Below are positions 18,045 to 27,517 of a stretch of DNA of 56,286 bases, in pieces (position 1 is the stretch's first letter; every line of letters starts with the position of its first letter). The stretch is taken from NCBI GenBank assembly GCA_964550565.1, contig CAZKAI010000009.1, forward strand, positions 1 through 56,286, written 5' to 3'. The notes beneath the pieces are model-generated. The model saw only the letters and a program-made list of their open reading frames with translations. It did no database searches and was not told where the DNA came from. Position numbers and translations under genes: made by a program. This stretch comes from Anaeroglomus sp964550565. Its GTDB lineage: Bacteria > Planctomycetota > Phycisphaerae > Sedimentisphaerales > Anaerohalosphaeraceae.

Positions 18045-19466
18045 ATGAAGAATGGATTGTATGTGTTGTTAGTGCTGGGATGGATGCTGCCTTCGTGGGC
18101 TGCCGAACCGAAATCCGCCCCGGAACCGGGTGTGGGCCTGACGATTTACAACAACAATTTTGCCGTGGTCAAGGAACGCCGGCAGATGGAATTTGCTGAA
18201 GGTCAGAACACTATGAAATTCACCGATGTCGCTGAGCGAATCGATCCGACCAGCGTCTTATTCGAGAGCCTGCTCAATCCCGGCAAAATCACCCTGCTGG
18301 AGCAGAATTATGAATACGACCTGGTCAACACCCAGAGCCTGCTTAAAAAATACATCGACCAGGCGGTTGTGGTCCAGGTCAAAGGCAGCGGGTCCAATGC
18401 CGGTACCATCGTCGATGGCATCCTGCTGTCTGCTGAAGGCCCTAATCTGATTTTACAGGAGCCTCAGACCGGCCAGATCAATGTCATCGGCAGTGACTCT
18501 GTCGAACATATCCGATTGACCAAAAAGCCTGATGATTTGCTGACGCGTCCCACGCTCGTCTGGCGGGTCAATGCCGCACAGAAACTGTCGGACCTGTGCC
18601 AGGTCACCTATTTCACCGAAGGCATTGACTGGCGGGCGGATTATCTGGCGGTGCTGAACGACAAAGATGATGCACTCGATATGAGCGGCTGGGTGACTGT
18701 CACCAACAACAGCGGTGCTGCTTATAAAGACGCAGCTTTGAAATTGATGGCCGGTGACGTCCGGCGCATTGTCGTTCAGCCCCCGGTGCAGATGAAAATG
18801 GCACGCCAGGAAATGATGATGGCTGCTGACTCGGGTGAGGGATTCCAGGAAAAATCATTTATGGAATATCACCTCTATACCCTCGGCCGCAAAACCACGC
18901 TGCTGAATAATCAGGTCAAGCAGATCGAACTGATAGACCCGGCCCTGAATGTCCCGGTCAAGAAGCTCTATGTCTATGAAGTATCCAACTGGGACTGGCT
19001 GACCAAGGGCCGCAAAAAAGTCCAGGTCAAGATGGAGTTCGAAAACAAGAAGGAAAATCAGCTCGGTATTGCACTGCCCAAAGGCCGGGTTCGCGTCTTT
19101 AAGCGCGATGCCGCCGACAGCACACTCGAATTTGTCGGCGAAGATGAAATCGACCATACCCCCCGCGATGAAAAACTGTCATTGTATATCGGCGATGCGT
19201 TTGATATCGTGGCCGAACCGACGGTTATCGACGCCCGCAACGGCCGCAATTTCGAGACCTACACCCGCAAGGTGGAACTGAGAAACCGAAAGGACGAGGC
19301 TGTGACGGTCTTTGTCGATGAAAAAATCCCGCAGGGCCGTAACTGGAAAATTGATAAATCCAGTGTTGAACACACTAAAAAGGATGCCTATACCTGTCGG
19401 TTTGCTGTGAATGTTAAAGCCGGCCAGACCACCGTACTGGAATACCAAATCACCCAGACATGGTGA
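18045..19466 (+). CDS. DUF4139 domain protein, secreted
   Basis: A 473-residue protein with a Sec signal peptide (MKNGLYVLLVLGWMLPSWAA, cleavage after AA-E). The body matches the DUF4139 pattern: an N-terminal part with LTIYNNNFAVVKERR and a C-terminal domain with WRVNAAQKLSDLCQVTYFTE, GIDWRADYLAVL and KVELRNRKDEAVTVFVDEKI. These beta-rich envelope proteins have no settled function. AAGGAG lies at 18032-18037, ten bases or less before the ATG. The upstream gap holds a perfect TATAAT (17994-17999) but no good -35 at the right distance. The family match is from pattern recall, so the name is safer than any function. Confidence 0.78.
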   Translation: MKNGLYVLLVLGWMLPSWAAEPKSAPEPGVGLTIYNNNFAVVKERRQMEFAEGQNTMKFTDVAERIDPTSVLFESLLNPGKITLLEQNYEYDLVNTQSLLKKYIDQAVVVQVKGSGSNAGTIVDGILLSAEGPNLILQEPQTGQINVIGSDSVEHIRLTKKPDDLLTRPTLVWRVNAAQKLSDLCQVTYFTEGIDWRADYLAVLNDKDDALDMSGWVTVTNNSGAAYKDAALKLMAGDVRRIVVQPPVQMKMARQEMMMAADSGEGFQEKSFMEYHLYTLGRKTTLLNNQVKQIELIDPALNVPVKKLYVYEVSNWDWLTKGRKKVQVKMEFENKKENQLGIALPKGRVRVFKRDAADSTLEFVGEDEIDHTPRDEKLSLYIGDAFDIVAEPTVIDARNGRNFETYTRKVELRNRKDEAVTVFVDEKIPQGRNWKIDKSSVEHTKKDAYTCRFAVNVKAGQTTVLEYQITQTW

Positions 19467-19595
19467 GATGAAAGATCACACTATAGGACAATATATTGAT
19501 CCTGCTTGAAACTTTTTGGTTCGTCGCGGCTAAGTACAGCGGCATCGACCACTTGCTGCTTTTGCTCGCGGAATAATCATACCCGTTGGGTATAA

Positions 19596-19626
19596 AAAAG
19601 GCCGGGTCTTGACGACTCGGCCTTTT
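19596..19626 (-). terminator. Bidirectional terminator between DUF4139 gene and porin gene
   Basis: AAAAGGCCGGGTC (19596-19608) pairs with GACTCGGCCTTTT (19614-19626), with one G-U wobble and a five-base loop. On the minus strand it ends in TTTTTT and lies 24 bases past the porin stop; on the plus strand it ends in TTTT. Confidence 0.85.
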
Positions 19627-19649
19627 CAATTGATTCGAATGATAACGTC

Positions 19650-20399
19650 TTAGAAGCTGATGCTGTAGGAAATACCGCTCCACAGTTCATCCTGAGTATT
19701 GACGGTGTCTTCCATTGAGTTCTGATACCAGACGCCGGGGGTGATTTTGCCGCCCAGGGCCTGAATGCTGGTGGACAAACCCCAGACCATGTGTGACCAG
19801 TCGTGATCAACGCCAACGCCGCAGCCGTCATTGTAAACAATGTCCCAGCTCAACTTCATCGGCAGTTCGGGAGCCTGTTCAAATGTCCAGGCATAATCCA
19901 GTCCAAGGGCATGAAGAGGACCGCTGAAACTGCGGACCAGGCCGCTGCCTTCGGAGTTCCACATGTGATAATAAGCATAACGAGGAGTAAAGCCATTGCC
20001 GATCAGATTGGGCATTGCCAGTTCAACAAACATTTCCTGCAGGTCGGCATCGTTGCTGGCCATATCGGTATAATCATAGAACCGATAGCCAATGACATAA
20101 TTGGTCATCAGGCAGCCATCTTCCCAGATGGTATTCTTGTAGTAAGGGGTGTACTGGAAGTTCGTTGCGTTCACAGAGCCGCTGGAACCCGGCTGGGCCG
20201 ACCAGATGTTGAAGTTGAAGCCGTTGCCGAAATCAAAGTTGACGCTGGGGGTCACAACAGCCTTGTCTTCCATGACATCAAAACCACGCCACATGTACTT
20301 GCTGTACCAGCCTACATCAACCGTTGTTGTCAACTGGTCTGCCGCTACGGCGACAGTCGCCAGTGCGCCCAACAGGGCAAAAACCACTAAATTCTTCAT
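19650..20399 (-). CDS. TorF-like outer-membrane porin
   Basis: A 249-residue protein with a clean signal peptide (MKNLVVFALLGALATVAVAA). The mature part begins TTTVDVGWYSKYMWRGFDV, the hallmark of the TorF/Gcw_chp putative porin family, and alternates aromatic beta strands up to a C-terminal phenylalanine (SGISYSISF), as outer-membrane barrels do. It would form a diffusion pore; the substrate is unknown. The ATG at 20399 has AAAGGAGA (complement of 20406-20414) upstream, so I did not use the longer frame to 20429. It is transcribed alone and ends at the terminator near 19596. Confidence 0.78.
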   Translation of the reverse strand: MKNLVVFALLGALATVAVAADQLTTTVDVGWYSKYMWRGFDVMEDKAVVTPSVNFDFGNGFNFNIWSAQPGSSGSVNATNFQYTPYYKNTIWEDGCLMTNYVIGYRFYDYTDMASNDADLQEMFVELAMPNLIGNGFTPRYAYYHMWNSEGSGLVRSFSGPLHALGLDYAWTFEQAPELPMKLSWDIVYNDGCGVGVDHDWSHMVWGLSTSIQALGGKITPGVWYQNSMEDTVNTQDELWSGISYSISF

Positions 20400-20655
20400 T
20401 CTCGTGTCTCCTTTCAAAATAGTTGTCATTCCATTTTTGGGTAATTTACAAAAAAGACATTTTTGTAAATATTCACTTTAATTTTCGATATTGTATGCGT
20501 CTCGATACCAAATGCAAGTTTTTTTTGTCATTATACGTCTTTATCAGGACAGAGAAACGCTTGTATATGTATTCCTATACTGGTACCTCGTAAGAGTATA
20601 TCGGCAAACGAAAAGTTATAACTTGATTCTTTAAACCTGATTATCAGGGCTGATA

Positions 20656-22092
20656 TTACGGTATTTGGACTGGCGGCTGGAACATCTGCTTGGCCTGGCC
20701 AACCAGATAAAAGCTGCCGGTAATACAAATCAGGTCTTCGCGTGATATCGCACTTTGAGCGATGCGCAGGGCCTCTGTCAAACTCAGAGCCGTCTGGCAC
20801 ATTTTGCCGCAAATATCGGTGTACATTTCCGCTAAATCCTGCGGATAGACCGCTTTAGGCGAGTTGCTGCGGGTAAAAATGACCTTATCCGCACCATATT
20901 GCAGTTCGGTCAGCATCCCGCGGACGTCTTTGTCGCTGTTGCAGCCGAAGATAATGACCATCGAATCGTAAGGGACATGCTGCCCAATCGCCTGAATCAA
21001 AGCCCGAATACTGGCGGCATTATGAGCCGCATCGACCAGTACCCGCGGATCGGTACAAACCATCTCCATCCGCCCCGGCATCTGAACATTATTGAGTCCG
21101 GATATCGCCTTTTCGTCGTTGATTTGGAAACCCTGGCTTTTCAGGGAATCCAGCATCGCCAGTGCCAGGCCGCAGTTCATGGCCTGATGTTCACCCGGCA
21201 GGGGAACCCGTAAATGCTCAAATTTGCTGGTTGGGGTTGTCAGGCAAATCCGAGTATGAGGCCCATGCTCACGGGACGATTCAAAACGGTAGGAAAAATC
21301 GATATCTCGTCCGGTGATCGTCAGCGGGGCCTTCAGCGACAAGGCCTGTTTTTTGATAACCTTCATGGCCATCGGGTCTTGCGGCACGGTGATAACCGGA
21401 ATTCCCTTCTTGATGATGCCGGCTTTTTCCTTGGCAATATGCTCCAGCGTTGGCCCCAGCAGATTCTGGTGGTCCACACTGATGCTGGTAATTCCGATAA
21501 CATCCGGGGTGATGACATTGGTACTGTCCAATCGTCCGCCCAGGCCGGTTTCAATAACAGCAATATCGACCTTTTTATCACAGAAATAAAGGAAGGCCAA
21601 TGCCGTCATAATCTCAAAAAAAGTGGGGAAAAAGTTCTTTTTGCCCATCTTATCAAGAACAGGATGCATCCGGTTCATAATTCCAAGGAAATCTTTGCGG
21701 GAAATCATCTCGGAATTGACCGTAATCCGCTCATGCAGCGTGCTGACATGCGGCGACGTATAGAGGCCAACCTTATAACTGTTGGCTTCCATCATCCGGG
21801 ACAACATCGTTGCAGTGGAACCCTTGCCTTTGGTTCCTGCAATATGGACAGTGCGAGTCTTTTTATGGGGGTCACCAAGTCCTTTGAGAAGCTCATTCAT
21901 CCTGTCCAGATCAAAAGTGGTCACATTGTATCGCAGTTTTTGCTGTTTTTCGTAATCCGTCTGTTTAAACAGGTAATCGAGAGCCTGATCATACGTACGG
22001 AAAGCCTTTTCAGCGCGTTTCACTTTTTCGGTAGCGACGATTTTCTTCTTGGTCGGCTTGGCAGCCGGTTTTCTTTTTTCAGTGGTTGTCAT
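20656..22092 (-). CDS. folC: Folylpolyglutamate synthase / dihydrofolate synthase
   Basis: A 478-residue Mur-ligase-fold enzyme. It has the P-loop HIAGTKGKGSTATMLS (about residue 85), TSPHVSTLHERITVN, ETGLGGRLDSTNV with the metal-binding part, ISVDHQNLLG, KAGIIKKG, and the C-terminal VLVDAAHNAASIRALI. It adds glutamate to dihydropteroate and/or tetrahydrofolate in the cytoplasm. A lysine-rich N-terminal tail (PAAKPTKKKIVATEKVKRAE) of about 45 residues precedes the normal start of the fold. I chose the ATG at 22092; a TTG at 22131 would lengthen it by 13 residues. It diverges from the transketolase gene across a very AT-rich spacer. Confidence 0.93.
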   Translation of the reverse strand: MTTTEKRKPAAKPTKKKIVATEKVKRAEKAFRTYDQALDYLFKQTDYEKQQKLRYNVTTFDLDRMNELLKGLGDPHKKTRTVHIAGTKGKGSTATMLSRMMEANSYKVGLYTSPHVSTLHERITVNSEMISRKDFLGIMNRMHPVLDKMGKKNFFPTFFEIMTALAFLYFCDKKVDIAVIETGLGGRLDSTNVITPDVIGITSISVDHQNLLGPTLEHIAKEKAGIIKKGIPVITVPQDPMAMKVIKKQALSLKAPLTITGRDIDFSYRFESSREHGPHTRICLTTPTSKFEHLRVPLPGEHQAMNCGLALAMLDSLKSQGFQINDEKAISGLNNVQMPGRMEMVCTDPRVLVDAAHNAASIRALIQAIGQHVPYDSMVIIFGCNSDKDVRGMLTELQYGADKVIFTRSNSPKAVYPQDLAEMYTDICGKMCQTALSLTEALRIAQSAISREDLICITGSFYLVGQAKQMFQPPVQIP

Positions 22093-22504
22093 AATTAGAA
22101 AAATGTTATCAGAAAAGGACACGAAAGTCAAGATAATATGAATGTCATCGGTTTTGTTTTCATCAAAAATTATATCAGTGCAACGATAAGTAATTGTTAT
22201 ACAAGAATATATAACTATATAAATAATACATTACGTAATATATCATAAATATCTATAATAAGAAATACTTATATAAAATAACAATTAACTTATATCAATA
22301 CAGTTGTTTCATTATATAATACTTCGCGTCGTGAGAAAAAAAGTTCATAAAAAGTAGCTTGTTTATCGGGCCATTCGACATTACTATATGACACACTTTT
22401 TAGGTTGAGTTTGCAGACAAAACAGGAATAAAGAATAAGGTCTGCGTTGCGAAAGTAAGCAAGGTAATAATTTTAAGACTATAAAGATAAAAAAAGGAAA
22501 AGTT
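22093..22504. promoter_or_regulatory. AT-rich divergent intergenic region, folC / tkt
   Basis: This 412-base spacer separates the divergent folC and transketolase genes and has no credible gene. Bases 22201-22320 contain only 17 G or C in 120, far below the surrounding coding DNA. It includes a perfect palindrome ATTACGTAAT at 22230-22239 and repeated TATATA-type stretches. Both promoters must lie here, but no single -35/-10 pair stands out. Confidence 0.6.
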
Positions 22505-24529
22505 ATGTCAGGGGTAATAGCCAAGACCGGTTTAACTGCGTTGGATGAATTGTGCGTCAATACGATTCGGTTTCTTTCCATGGAAGGCGTTCAGGCCGCC
22601 AAATCCGGCCACCCCGGAATGCCCATGGGCATGGCACCCGCTGCGTATGCCCTGTGGATGCGGCACATGAAATTCAATCCTGCTGATCCCAACTGGATCA
22701 ACCGGGATCGCTTTGTGTTGTCGGCCGGTCACGGCAGTATGCTGCTGTATTCGCTGTTGCACCTGTGCGGCTATGACCTTCCCTTGGATGAATTAAAGAA
22801 ATTCCGCCAGTGGGGCAGCAAAACCCCCGGCCATCCGGAATTCGGCTACACGACTGGCGTGGAAGTCACCACCGGTCCGCTGGGACAGGGTATCTCCAAC
22901 GCCGTCGGCATGGCGATTGCCCAGAAGTATCTGGCCGCACGCTATAACAAAGACCAGTACAACGTCTTCGATTACAATATCTTTGCCGTCTGTGGTGACG
23001 GCTGTCTGGAAGAAGGTGTCAGCGGCGAAGCCAGCAGTCTGGCCGGCCACCTGGCCCTGGACAACCTGATTGTCATTTACGATGACAACCATATCACCAT
23101 CGACGGCGAAACCCACCTGTCCTTTACCGAAAAAGTGGCCGACCGTTATCGTGCCTATGGATGGAATGTCATCGAAATCGGCGGTGACGGCCACGATATA
23201 GCCGCCCTGGATAAGGCCATTGAATATGCCAAGACCCAGACCGAACGGCCGACGATGATTAAATTCCGTTCGCATATCGGTTTCGGCAGCCCGAATTTCC
23301 AGGATACCCACACCGCCCACGGTGCACCGCTGGGAGATGATGAAATCAAAATGATCAAAAAGAATTTCGGCTGGGATCCCGACAAGAGCTTCGTCGTGCC
23401 TGCCGACGTTGCCGCCCACATGGCCCAGTGCAAACAGCGCGGCACCACTCAGCAGGCAGACTATCAGAAGATGTTCAACGCCTGGGCTGCCGCTTATCCG
23501 GAACTGGCCAAAGAATTAACGGATGCCATCGCCGGCAAAGTCGTCATTGATGAAAGCAAGCTGCCCAAATTCGACCCGGCTACACAGGTTGCCACCCGTT
23601 CCGCTTCCGGCAAGACATTGGAGACCCTGATGCCTTCCATGCCGCTGGTCATTGGCGGCTCGGCCGACCTGACGCCGTCCAATAATACGCATTTCAAGGG
23701 TGCCCAGGATTTCCAGAAAGACAATCGCGCCGGCCGTTACATTCGTTACGGCGTCCGCGAACACGGCATGGCCGCTATTATGAACGGCATCGCCGTCAGC
23801 AAAATCGTCCGTCCCTACGGCGGCACATTTATGGTCTTCGCCGATTATATGCGCGGTGCACTTCGCGTCGCAGCGCTGTCGCATTATCCGACCATTTTCG
23901 TCTTCACCCATGACAGCATTGGTGTCGGCGAAGACGGCCCGACCCATCAGCCGGTCGAAACGATGGCCTCCCTGCGGATTCTGCCCAACCTGCGGACGTT
24001 CCGCCCGGCCGATGCCAACGAAACAGTCCTGATGTGGAAATATATTCTTGAGCACAACGATGGTCCAGCTGCCACAGCGCTGACCCGTCAGAATCTGCCC
24101 GTGCTGGACCCGGCCAAGTACCCGAACATGAAAGATGGCTTTGCCAAAGGCGCCTATGTTCTTGTGCCGCAGGCCAAGCCCGATGTGCTGCTGCTGGGTA
24201 CCGGTTCGGAGGTCTCGCTGGCTTTGGCCGCCGCCGACAAGCTGGCCGCCGAAGGCATCAAGGCCCAGGTCGTAAGCATGCCCTGCTGGGAGCTGTTCGA
24301 AAAACAGGACCAGGCCTACAAAGACAGCGTTCTTCCTCCGGCCGTCAAGGCCCGCGTTGGTGTCGAAGCCGGCATACGGATGGGCTGGGACCGCTGGATT
24401 GGCGACAATGGCGAATTTGTCGGCATGAACGGCTTTGGTGCCTCCGGCCCGTTCAAGACCTGCTTTGAAAAGTTCGGCATCACCACCGACGCTGTGGTTG
24501 CTGCCGCCAAAAAAAGCATGGCCAAATAG
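22505..24529 (+). CDS. tkt: Transketolase
   Basis: A 674-residue thiamine-diphosphate enzyme of the pentose phosphate pathway that transfers two-carbon units between sugar phosphates. The N-terminal part has AKSGHPGMPMGMAPAAYALW, SAGHGSMLLYSLLHL and TGPLGQGISNAVGMA. The ThDP motif runs from GDGCLEEGVSGEA to DDNHITIDG. The pyrimidine domain has RYGVREHGMAAIMNG and DSIGVGEDGPTHQPVE, and the C-terminal domain has LGTGSEVSLAL and GVEAGIRMGWDRW. Length and domain order are normal. AAAGGAAAAG directly precedes the ATG. It is followed after 115 bases by the carbamoyltransferase cassette. Confidence 0.97.
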   Translation: MSGVIAKTGLTALDELCVNTIRFLSMEGVQAAKSGHPGMPMGMAPAAYALWMRHMKFNPADPNWINRDRFVLSAGHGSMLLYSLLHLCGYDLPLDELKKFRQWGSKTPGHPEFGYTTGVEVTTGPLGQGISNAVGMAIAQKYLAARYNKDQYNVFDYNIFAVCGDGCLEEGVSGEASSLAGHLALDNLIVIYDDNHITIDGETHLSFTEKVADRYRAYGWNVIEIGGDGHDIAALDKAIEYAKTQTERPTMIKFRSHIGFGSPNFQDTHTAHGAPLGDDEIKMIKKNFGWDPDKSFVVPADVAAHMAQCKQRGTTQQADYQKMFNAWAAAYPELAKELTDAIAGKVVIDESKLPKFDPATQVATRSASGKTLETLMPSMPLVIGGSADLTPSNNTHFKGAQDFQKDNRAGRYIRYGVREHGMAAIMNGIAVSKIVRPYGGTFMVFADYMRGALRVAALSHYPTIFVFTHDSIGVGEDGPTHQPVETMASLRILPNLRTFRPADANETVLMWKYILEHNDGPAATALTRQNLPVLDPAKYPNMKDGFAKGAYVLVPQAKPDVLLLGTGSEVSLALAAADKLAAEGIKAQVVSMPCWELFEKQDQAYKDSVLPPAVKARVGVEAGIRMGWDRWIGDNGEFVGMNGFGASGPFKTCFEKFGITTDAVVAAAKKSMAK

Positions 24530-24644
24530 CCTTAAAAGGGAACTGGAAACCTCTGAGTGCCGAATGGAAGTGAGTCAGCCGTTTGCTCTGTGCGATTTGG
24601 ATAAACTAAACGACAGTCAATAAAGCGGATGGGTAAAAACTCCT

Positions 24645-26632
24645 TTGAATATTCTGGGTATCTCAGCGTATTATCACGACAGTGCGGCTGCGCTGATCCG
24701 CGACGGTGAAATTGTTGCCGCCGCGCAGGAAGAACGGTTTACCCGCGAAAAACACGACCAGCGGTTTCCGTCCAGCGCCATCGCATCCTGTCTGGAACGG
24801 GGCGGTATTACGATTGGCGATGTCGATTACGTGGTCTTTTATGAAAAGCCGCTGCTGAAATTCGAACGTCTGCTGGAAACCTACATCGGCTACGCCCCCC
24901 GGGGATTCAGGCAGTTTCTCCAGAGTATGCCGATCTGGCTGGGGCAGAAGCTGCACTTGCCCCGCGAAATGGACAAGGCCCTCAATCACGCTTATAAGGG
25001 CCGCTATGTTTTTGTCGAGCATCACCAGTCCCATGCCGCCAGCGGCTTTTTCCCGTCACCGTTTGACGAGGCGGCGGTGCTGACTCTGGATGGAGTCGGA
25101 GAATGGGCCACCGCATCCTTTGGCATTGGCCGAGGCAATCGGATTGAACTGACAAATATTCTTTCATTTCCGCATTCACTGGGTCTGCTGTATTCGGCCT
25201 TTACCTATTACACGGGTTTTCGCGTCAACTCCGGCGAGTATAAACTGATGGGGCTGGCTCCCTATGGCAAGCCCATCTATTACGACCTCATCATGAACAA
25301 NNNNNNNNNNNNNNNNNNNNNNNNNNNNNNNNNNNNNNNNNNNNNNNNNNNNNNNNNNNNNNNNNNNNNNNNNNNNNNNNNNNNNNNNNNNNNNNNNNNN
25401 TGATGGGGCTGGCTCCCTATGGCAAGCCCATCTATTACGACCTCATCATGAACAAGCTGATTGATCTGAAAGAAGATGGCTCGTTCCGCCTGGATCTTTC
25501 TTATTTTTCATATTGTCACAAGACCGTCATGATCAGTCCCAAATTTGAAGCCCTCTTCGGTCTTCCCGCCCGCAGGCCGGAAGCCCCGCTCAATCAGCAA
25601 TATATGGATGTTGCCGCCTCGATTCAGGCCGTCACCGAAGAAATCGTCCTGCGGATGGTGCGGCACGTGTATCGACAGACCGGCATGAAAAACCTGGTTC
25701 TGGCCGGCGGCGTAGCTCTCAATTGCGTCTGCAACGGACGGATTTCCCGGGAAACCGAGTTCGAAGATATCTGGGTGCAGCCCGCAGCCGGCGACGCCGG
25801 CGGAGCACTGGGGGCGGCCCTGTTTGTCTGGCACCAGTTGCTCAACCATGAAAGAAAAACCGGCGACATGGATTTCCAGAAAGGCTCTCTGTTGGGTCCG
25901 TCTTATACCACCTCGCAGGTTCGCGGTATTCTGGATTCCCTCGGTGCCCCGTATCAGGAGTTGAATGATGACCAGCTTATCGATACCGTCGCGGCCCTGA
26001 TTGATCAGGGCAAAGTGATTGGATGGTTCCAGGGGCCGATGGAATTCGGCCCTCGCGCCCTGGGCAATCGCAGCATCATCGGTGATGCCCGCAGCGAGCA
26101 GATGCAGTCGGTGATGAATCTGAAAATCAAGTTCCGCGAATCGTTCCGCCCGTTTGCCCCCTGCGTCCTGAAAGAAGACAAAAACGAGTATTTCGAGCTG
26201 AAGGACGGCCAGGAAAGTCCCTACATGCTGCTGGTGGCCCCGGTCCGGCCCGATAAACGCCTGGCGGCGGATGCTGCGCAGGACTCCCTGTTCGGGATTG
26301 AAAAACTGAAGGTCAAGCGCAGTGTTGTCCCGGCCATTACGCACGTGGATTATTCCGCCCGCATCCAGACCGTCGATTCGGTTCGTCATCCGAAACTCCA
26401 TCGCCTGATGACCGCCTTCAAAGCCAGAACCGGCTGTCCGGTCATCATCAATACCAGCTTCAATATTCGCGGCGAGCCGATTGTCTGCACCCCAGAACAC
26501 GCCTACCGATGTTTTATGGCGACCAATATGGATATGCTGGTGGTGGAAAATTGCCTGTTGTATAAAGACCAGCAGCCGCGTGTTGAGCAGCAGGATGTGA
26601 ATCGTTATATTGCGCAATTTAAACTGGATTGA
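24645..26632 (+). CDS. NodU/CmcH/TobZ-type carbamoyltransferase (split by assembly gap)
   Basis: This cytoplasmic enzyme family transfers a carbamoyl group from carbamoyl phosphate to a hydroxyl through a carbamoyl-adenylate. The N-terminal Kae1-like domain has NILGISAYYHDSAAALI, AAAQEERFTREKHDQRFP, HHQSHAASGFFPSPF and LTLDGVGEWAT. After the gap, VLAGGVALNCVCNGR is seen, and the C-terminal YrdC-like domain has GWFQGPMEFGPRALGNRSII, KFRESFRPFAPCV and INTSFNIRGEPIV. The start is TTG at 24645. One hundred Ns (25301-25400) are flanked by an identical 55-base sequence. Joining 25300 directly to 25456 keeps frame and gives 610 residues, a normal length. Two small membrane-protein genes follow. The carbamoyl acceptor is unknown. 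Confidence 0.93.
25246..25300 (+). repeat. 55-bp direct repeat, left copy (assembly overlap)
   Basis: Identical to 25401-25455 on the other side of the N gap, beginning TGATGGGGCTGG and ending CATGAACAA. It is almost certainly one sequence seen at the ends of two contigs and not a biological repeat. Confidence 0.95.
25301..25400. other. 100-N assembly gap inside carbamoyltransferase gene
   Basis: A fixed 100-base placeholder between two contig ends that overlap exactly by 55 bases. The true gap is probably zero or negative, since removing the Ns and one overlap copy restores an unbroken gene. Confidence 0.93.
25401..25455 (+). repeat. 55-bp direct repeat, right copy (assembly overlap)
   Basis: Exact copy of 25246-25300. 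An apparent internal ATG at 25403 is part of this overlap and should not be used as a gene start. Confidence 0.95.
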
Positions 26633-26652
26633 TTTTCGAGAGGCCGACTGCG

Positions 26653-27072
26653 ATGTCATTAGTCCATATCAACTGGAATCCCACACGCAAAGATATCCGC
26701 ATCTTTGGAATCGCTGCGCTGCTGGTGTCTGTCCTGGCGGCGGCGATGCTGCATTATTTCAGGGGATTCGGCTCCACCGTAACAACGGCGATTATTCTGG
26801 CCGGTCTGGTTATGTTCGCCTGCTGTATGCTGTCTCACAAGGCCGGCAGAATCATCTTCATTGCCCTGACCTGCGTTACGCTTCCCATCGGATGGGCGAT
26901 GAATTTTGTGGTTCTGTTTGTATTCTATTTTCTGCTGATTACGCCGCTGGGTCTGATATTCCGTCTCATTGGGCGAGATGTATTGGGCAAACGATTTGAT
27001 CCCAATGCCAAAAGTTACTGGCAGCCGCATCGCTGCCCCGAATCTCCCGAACGCTATTTCCGCCAGTTTTAA
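26653..27072 (+). CDS. SxtJ-like small membrane protein
   Basis: A 139-residue protein with about four hydrophobic segments (IFGIAALLVSVLAAAMLHYF, TTAIILAGLVMFACCML, IIFIALTCVTLPIGWAMNF, VVLFVFYFLLITPLGLIF). It ends in a soluble tail with RLIGRDVLGKRFDPNAKSYW and PESPERYFRQF, a motif set I recall from the SxtJ family encoded beside carbamoyltransferases, including the saxitoxin cluster. GAGAGG at about 26637-26642 supports the ATG at 26653. An in-frame TTG at 26629 would overlap the carbamoyltransferase. The function is unknown; a membrane partner or anchor for the carbamoyltransferase reaction is an inference from conserved neighbourhood. Confidence 0.75.
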   Translation: MSLVHINWNPTRKDIRIFGIAALLVSVLAAAMLHYFRGFGSTVTTAIILAGLVMFACCMLSHKAGRIIFIALTCVTLPIGWAMNFVVLFVFYFLLITPLGLIFRLIGRDVLGKRFDPNAKSYWQPHRCPESPERYFRQF

Positions 27073-27086
27073 TTCAGGAATCCTAT

Positions 27087-27287
27087 ATGGCTGCAAATAC
27101 TCCGACCAATGAATTCGAAAAACTCGCCCGACAAAAAAGACCTTCTCTTTTGGCTGAATTCTGGGAGTTTCTCAAGCATAACAAAAAATGGTGGATGCTG
27201 CCGATTATCATAATCCTGCTGCTGTTGGGTCTGCTGATCCTGCTGAGCAGTTCGGCAATCGCCCCATTGATTTATCCGCTGTTCTAA
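27087..27287 (+). CDS. DUF5989-family small membrane protein
   Basis: A 66-residue protein. It has a charged amphipathic N-terminal half (FEKLARQKRPSLLAEFWEFL, then KHNKKWWMLP) and one strong transmembrane segment (IIIILLLLGLLILLSSSAIA) ending PLIYPLF. This is the pattern of the DUF5989 family, which is typically found next to a carbamoyltransferase and an SxtJ protein, as it is here. AGGAA about ten bases before the ATG serves as ribosome site. The 14-base gap from the SxtJ-like gene indicates one operon. The three genes together probably act on one membrane-associated substrate; the reaction is not known to me. Confidence 0.75.
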   Translation: MAANTPTNEFEKLARQKRPSLLAEFWEFLKHNKKWWMLPIIIILLLLGLLILLSSSAIAPLIYPLF

Positions 27288-27517
27288 AGAACTCCGTTTG
27301 GACCTGATATGCCGGATTGGTAGACATGGAGCGAGTGCTATCTTCTTGTCGCGACAATGGTCTGCTGTAATGCATTCCGGGGCCATCCCTGCGGCACAAT
27401 GATACGTGTTAAGTATAAATCTGTGCTGCCGGGACAAAATTGAGTATTCTAATGAAACCTTATCTTGTATAGTGCCGTCCTAAGAGAATACCATGTTCTT
27501 TTTTCAGGAGATTGACC

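Noticed and set aside
25246..25455. A biological duplication within the carbamoyltransferase gene
   Set aside because: The copies are identical, abut an N placeholder and restore a normal-length protein when collapsed, so an assembly overlap explains them fully.
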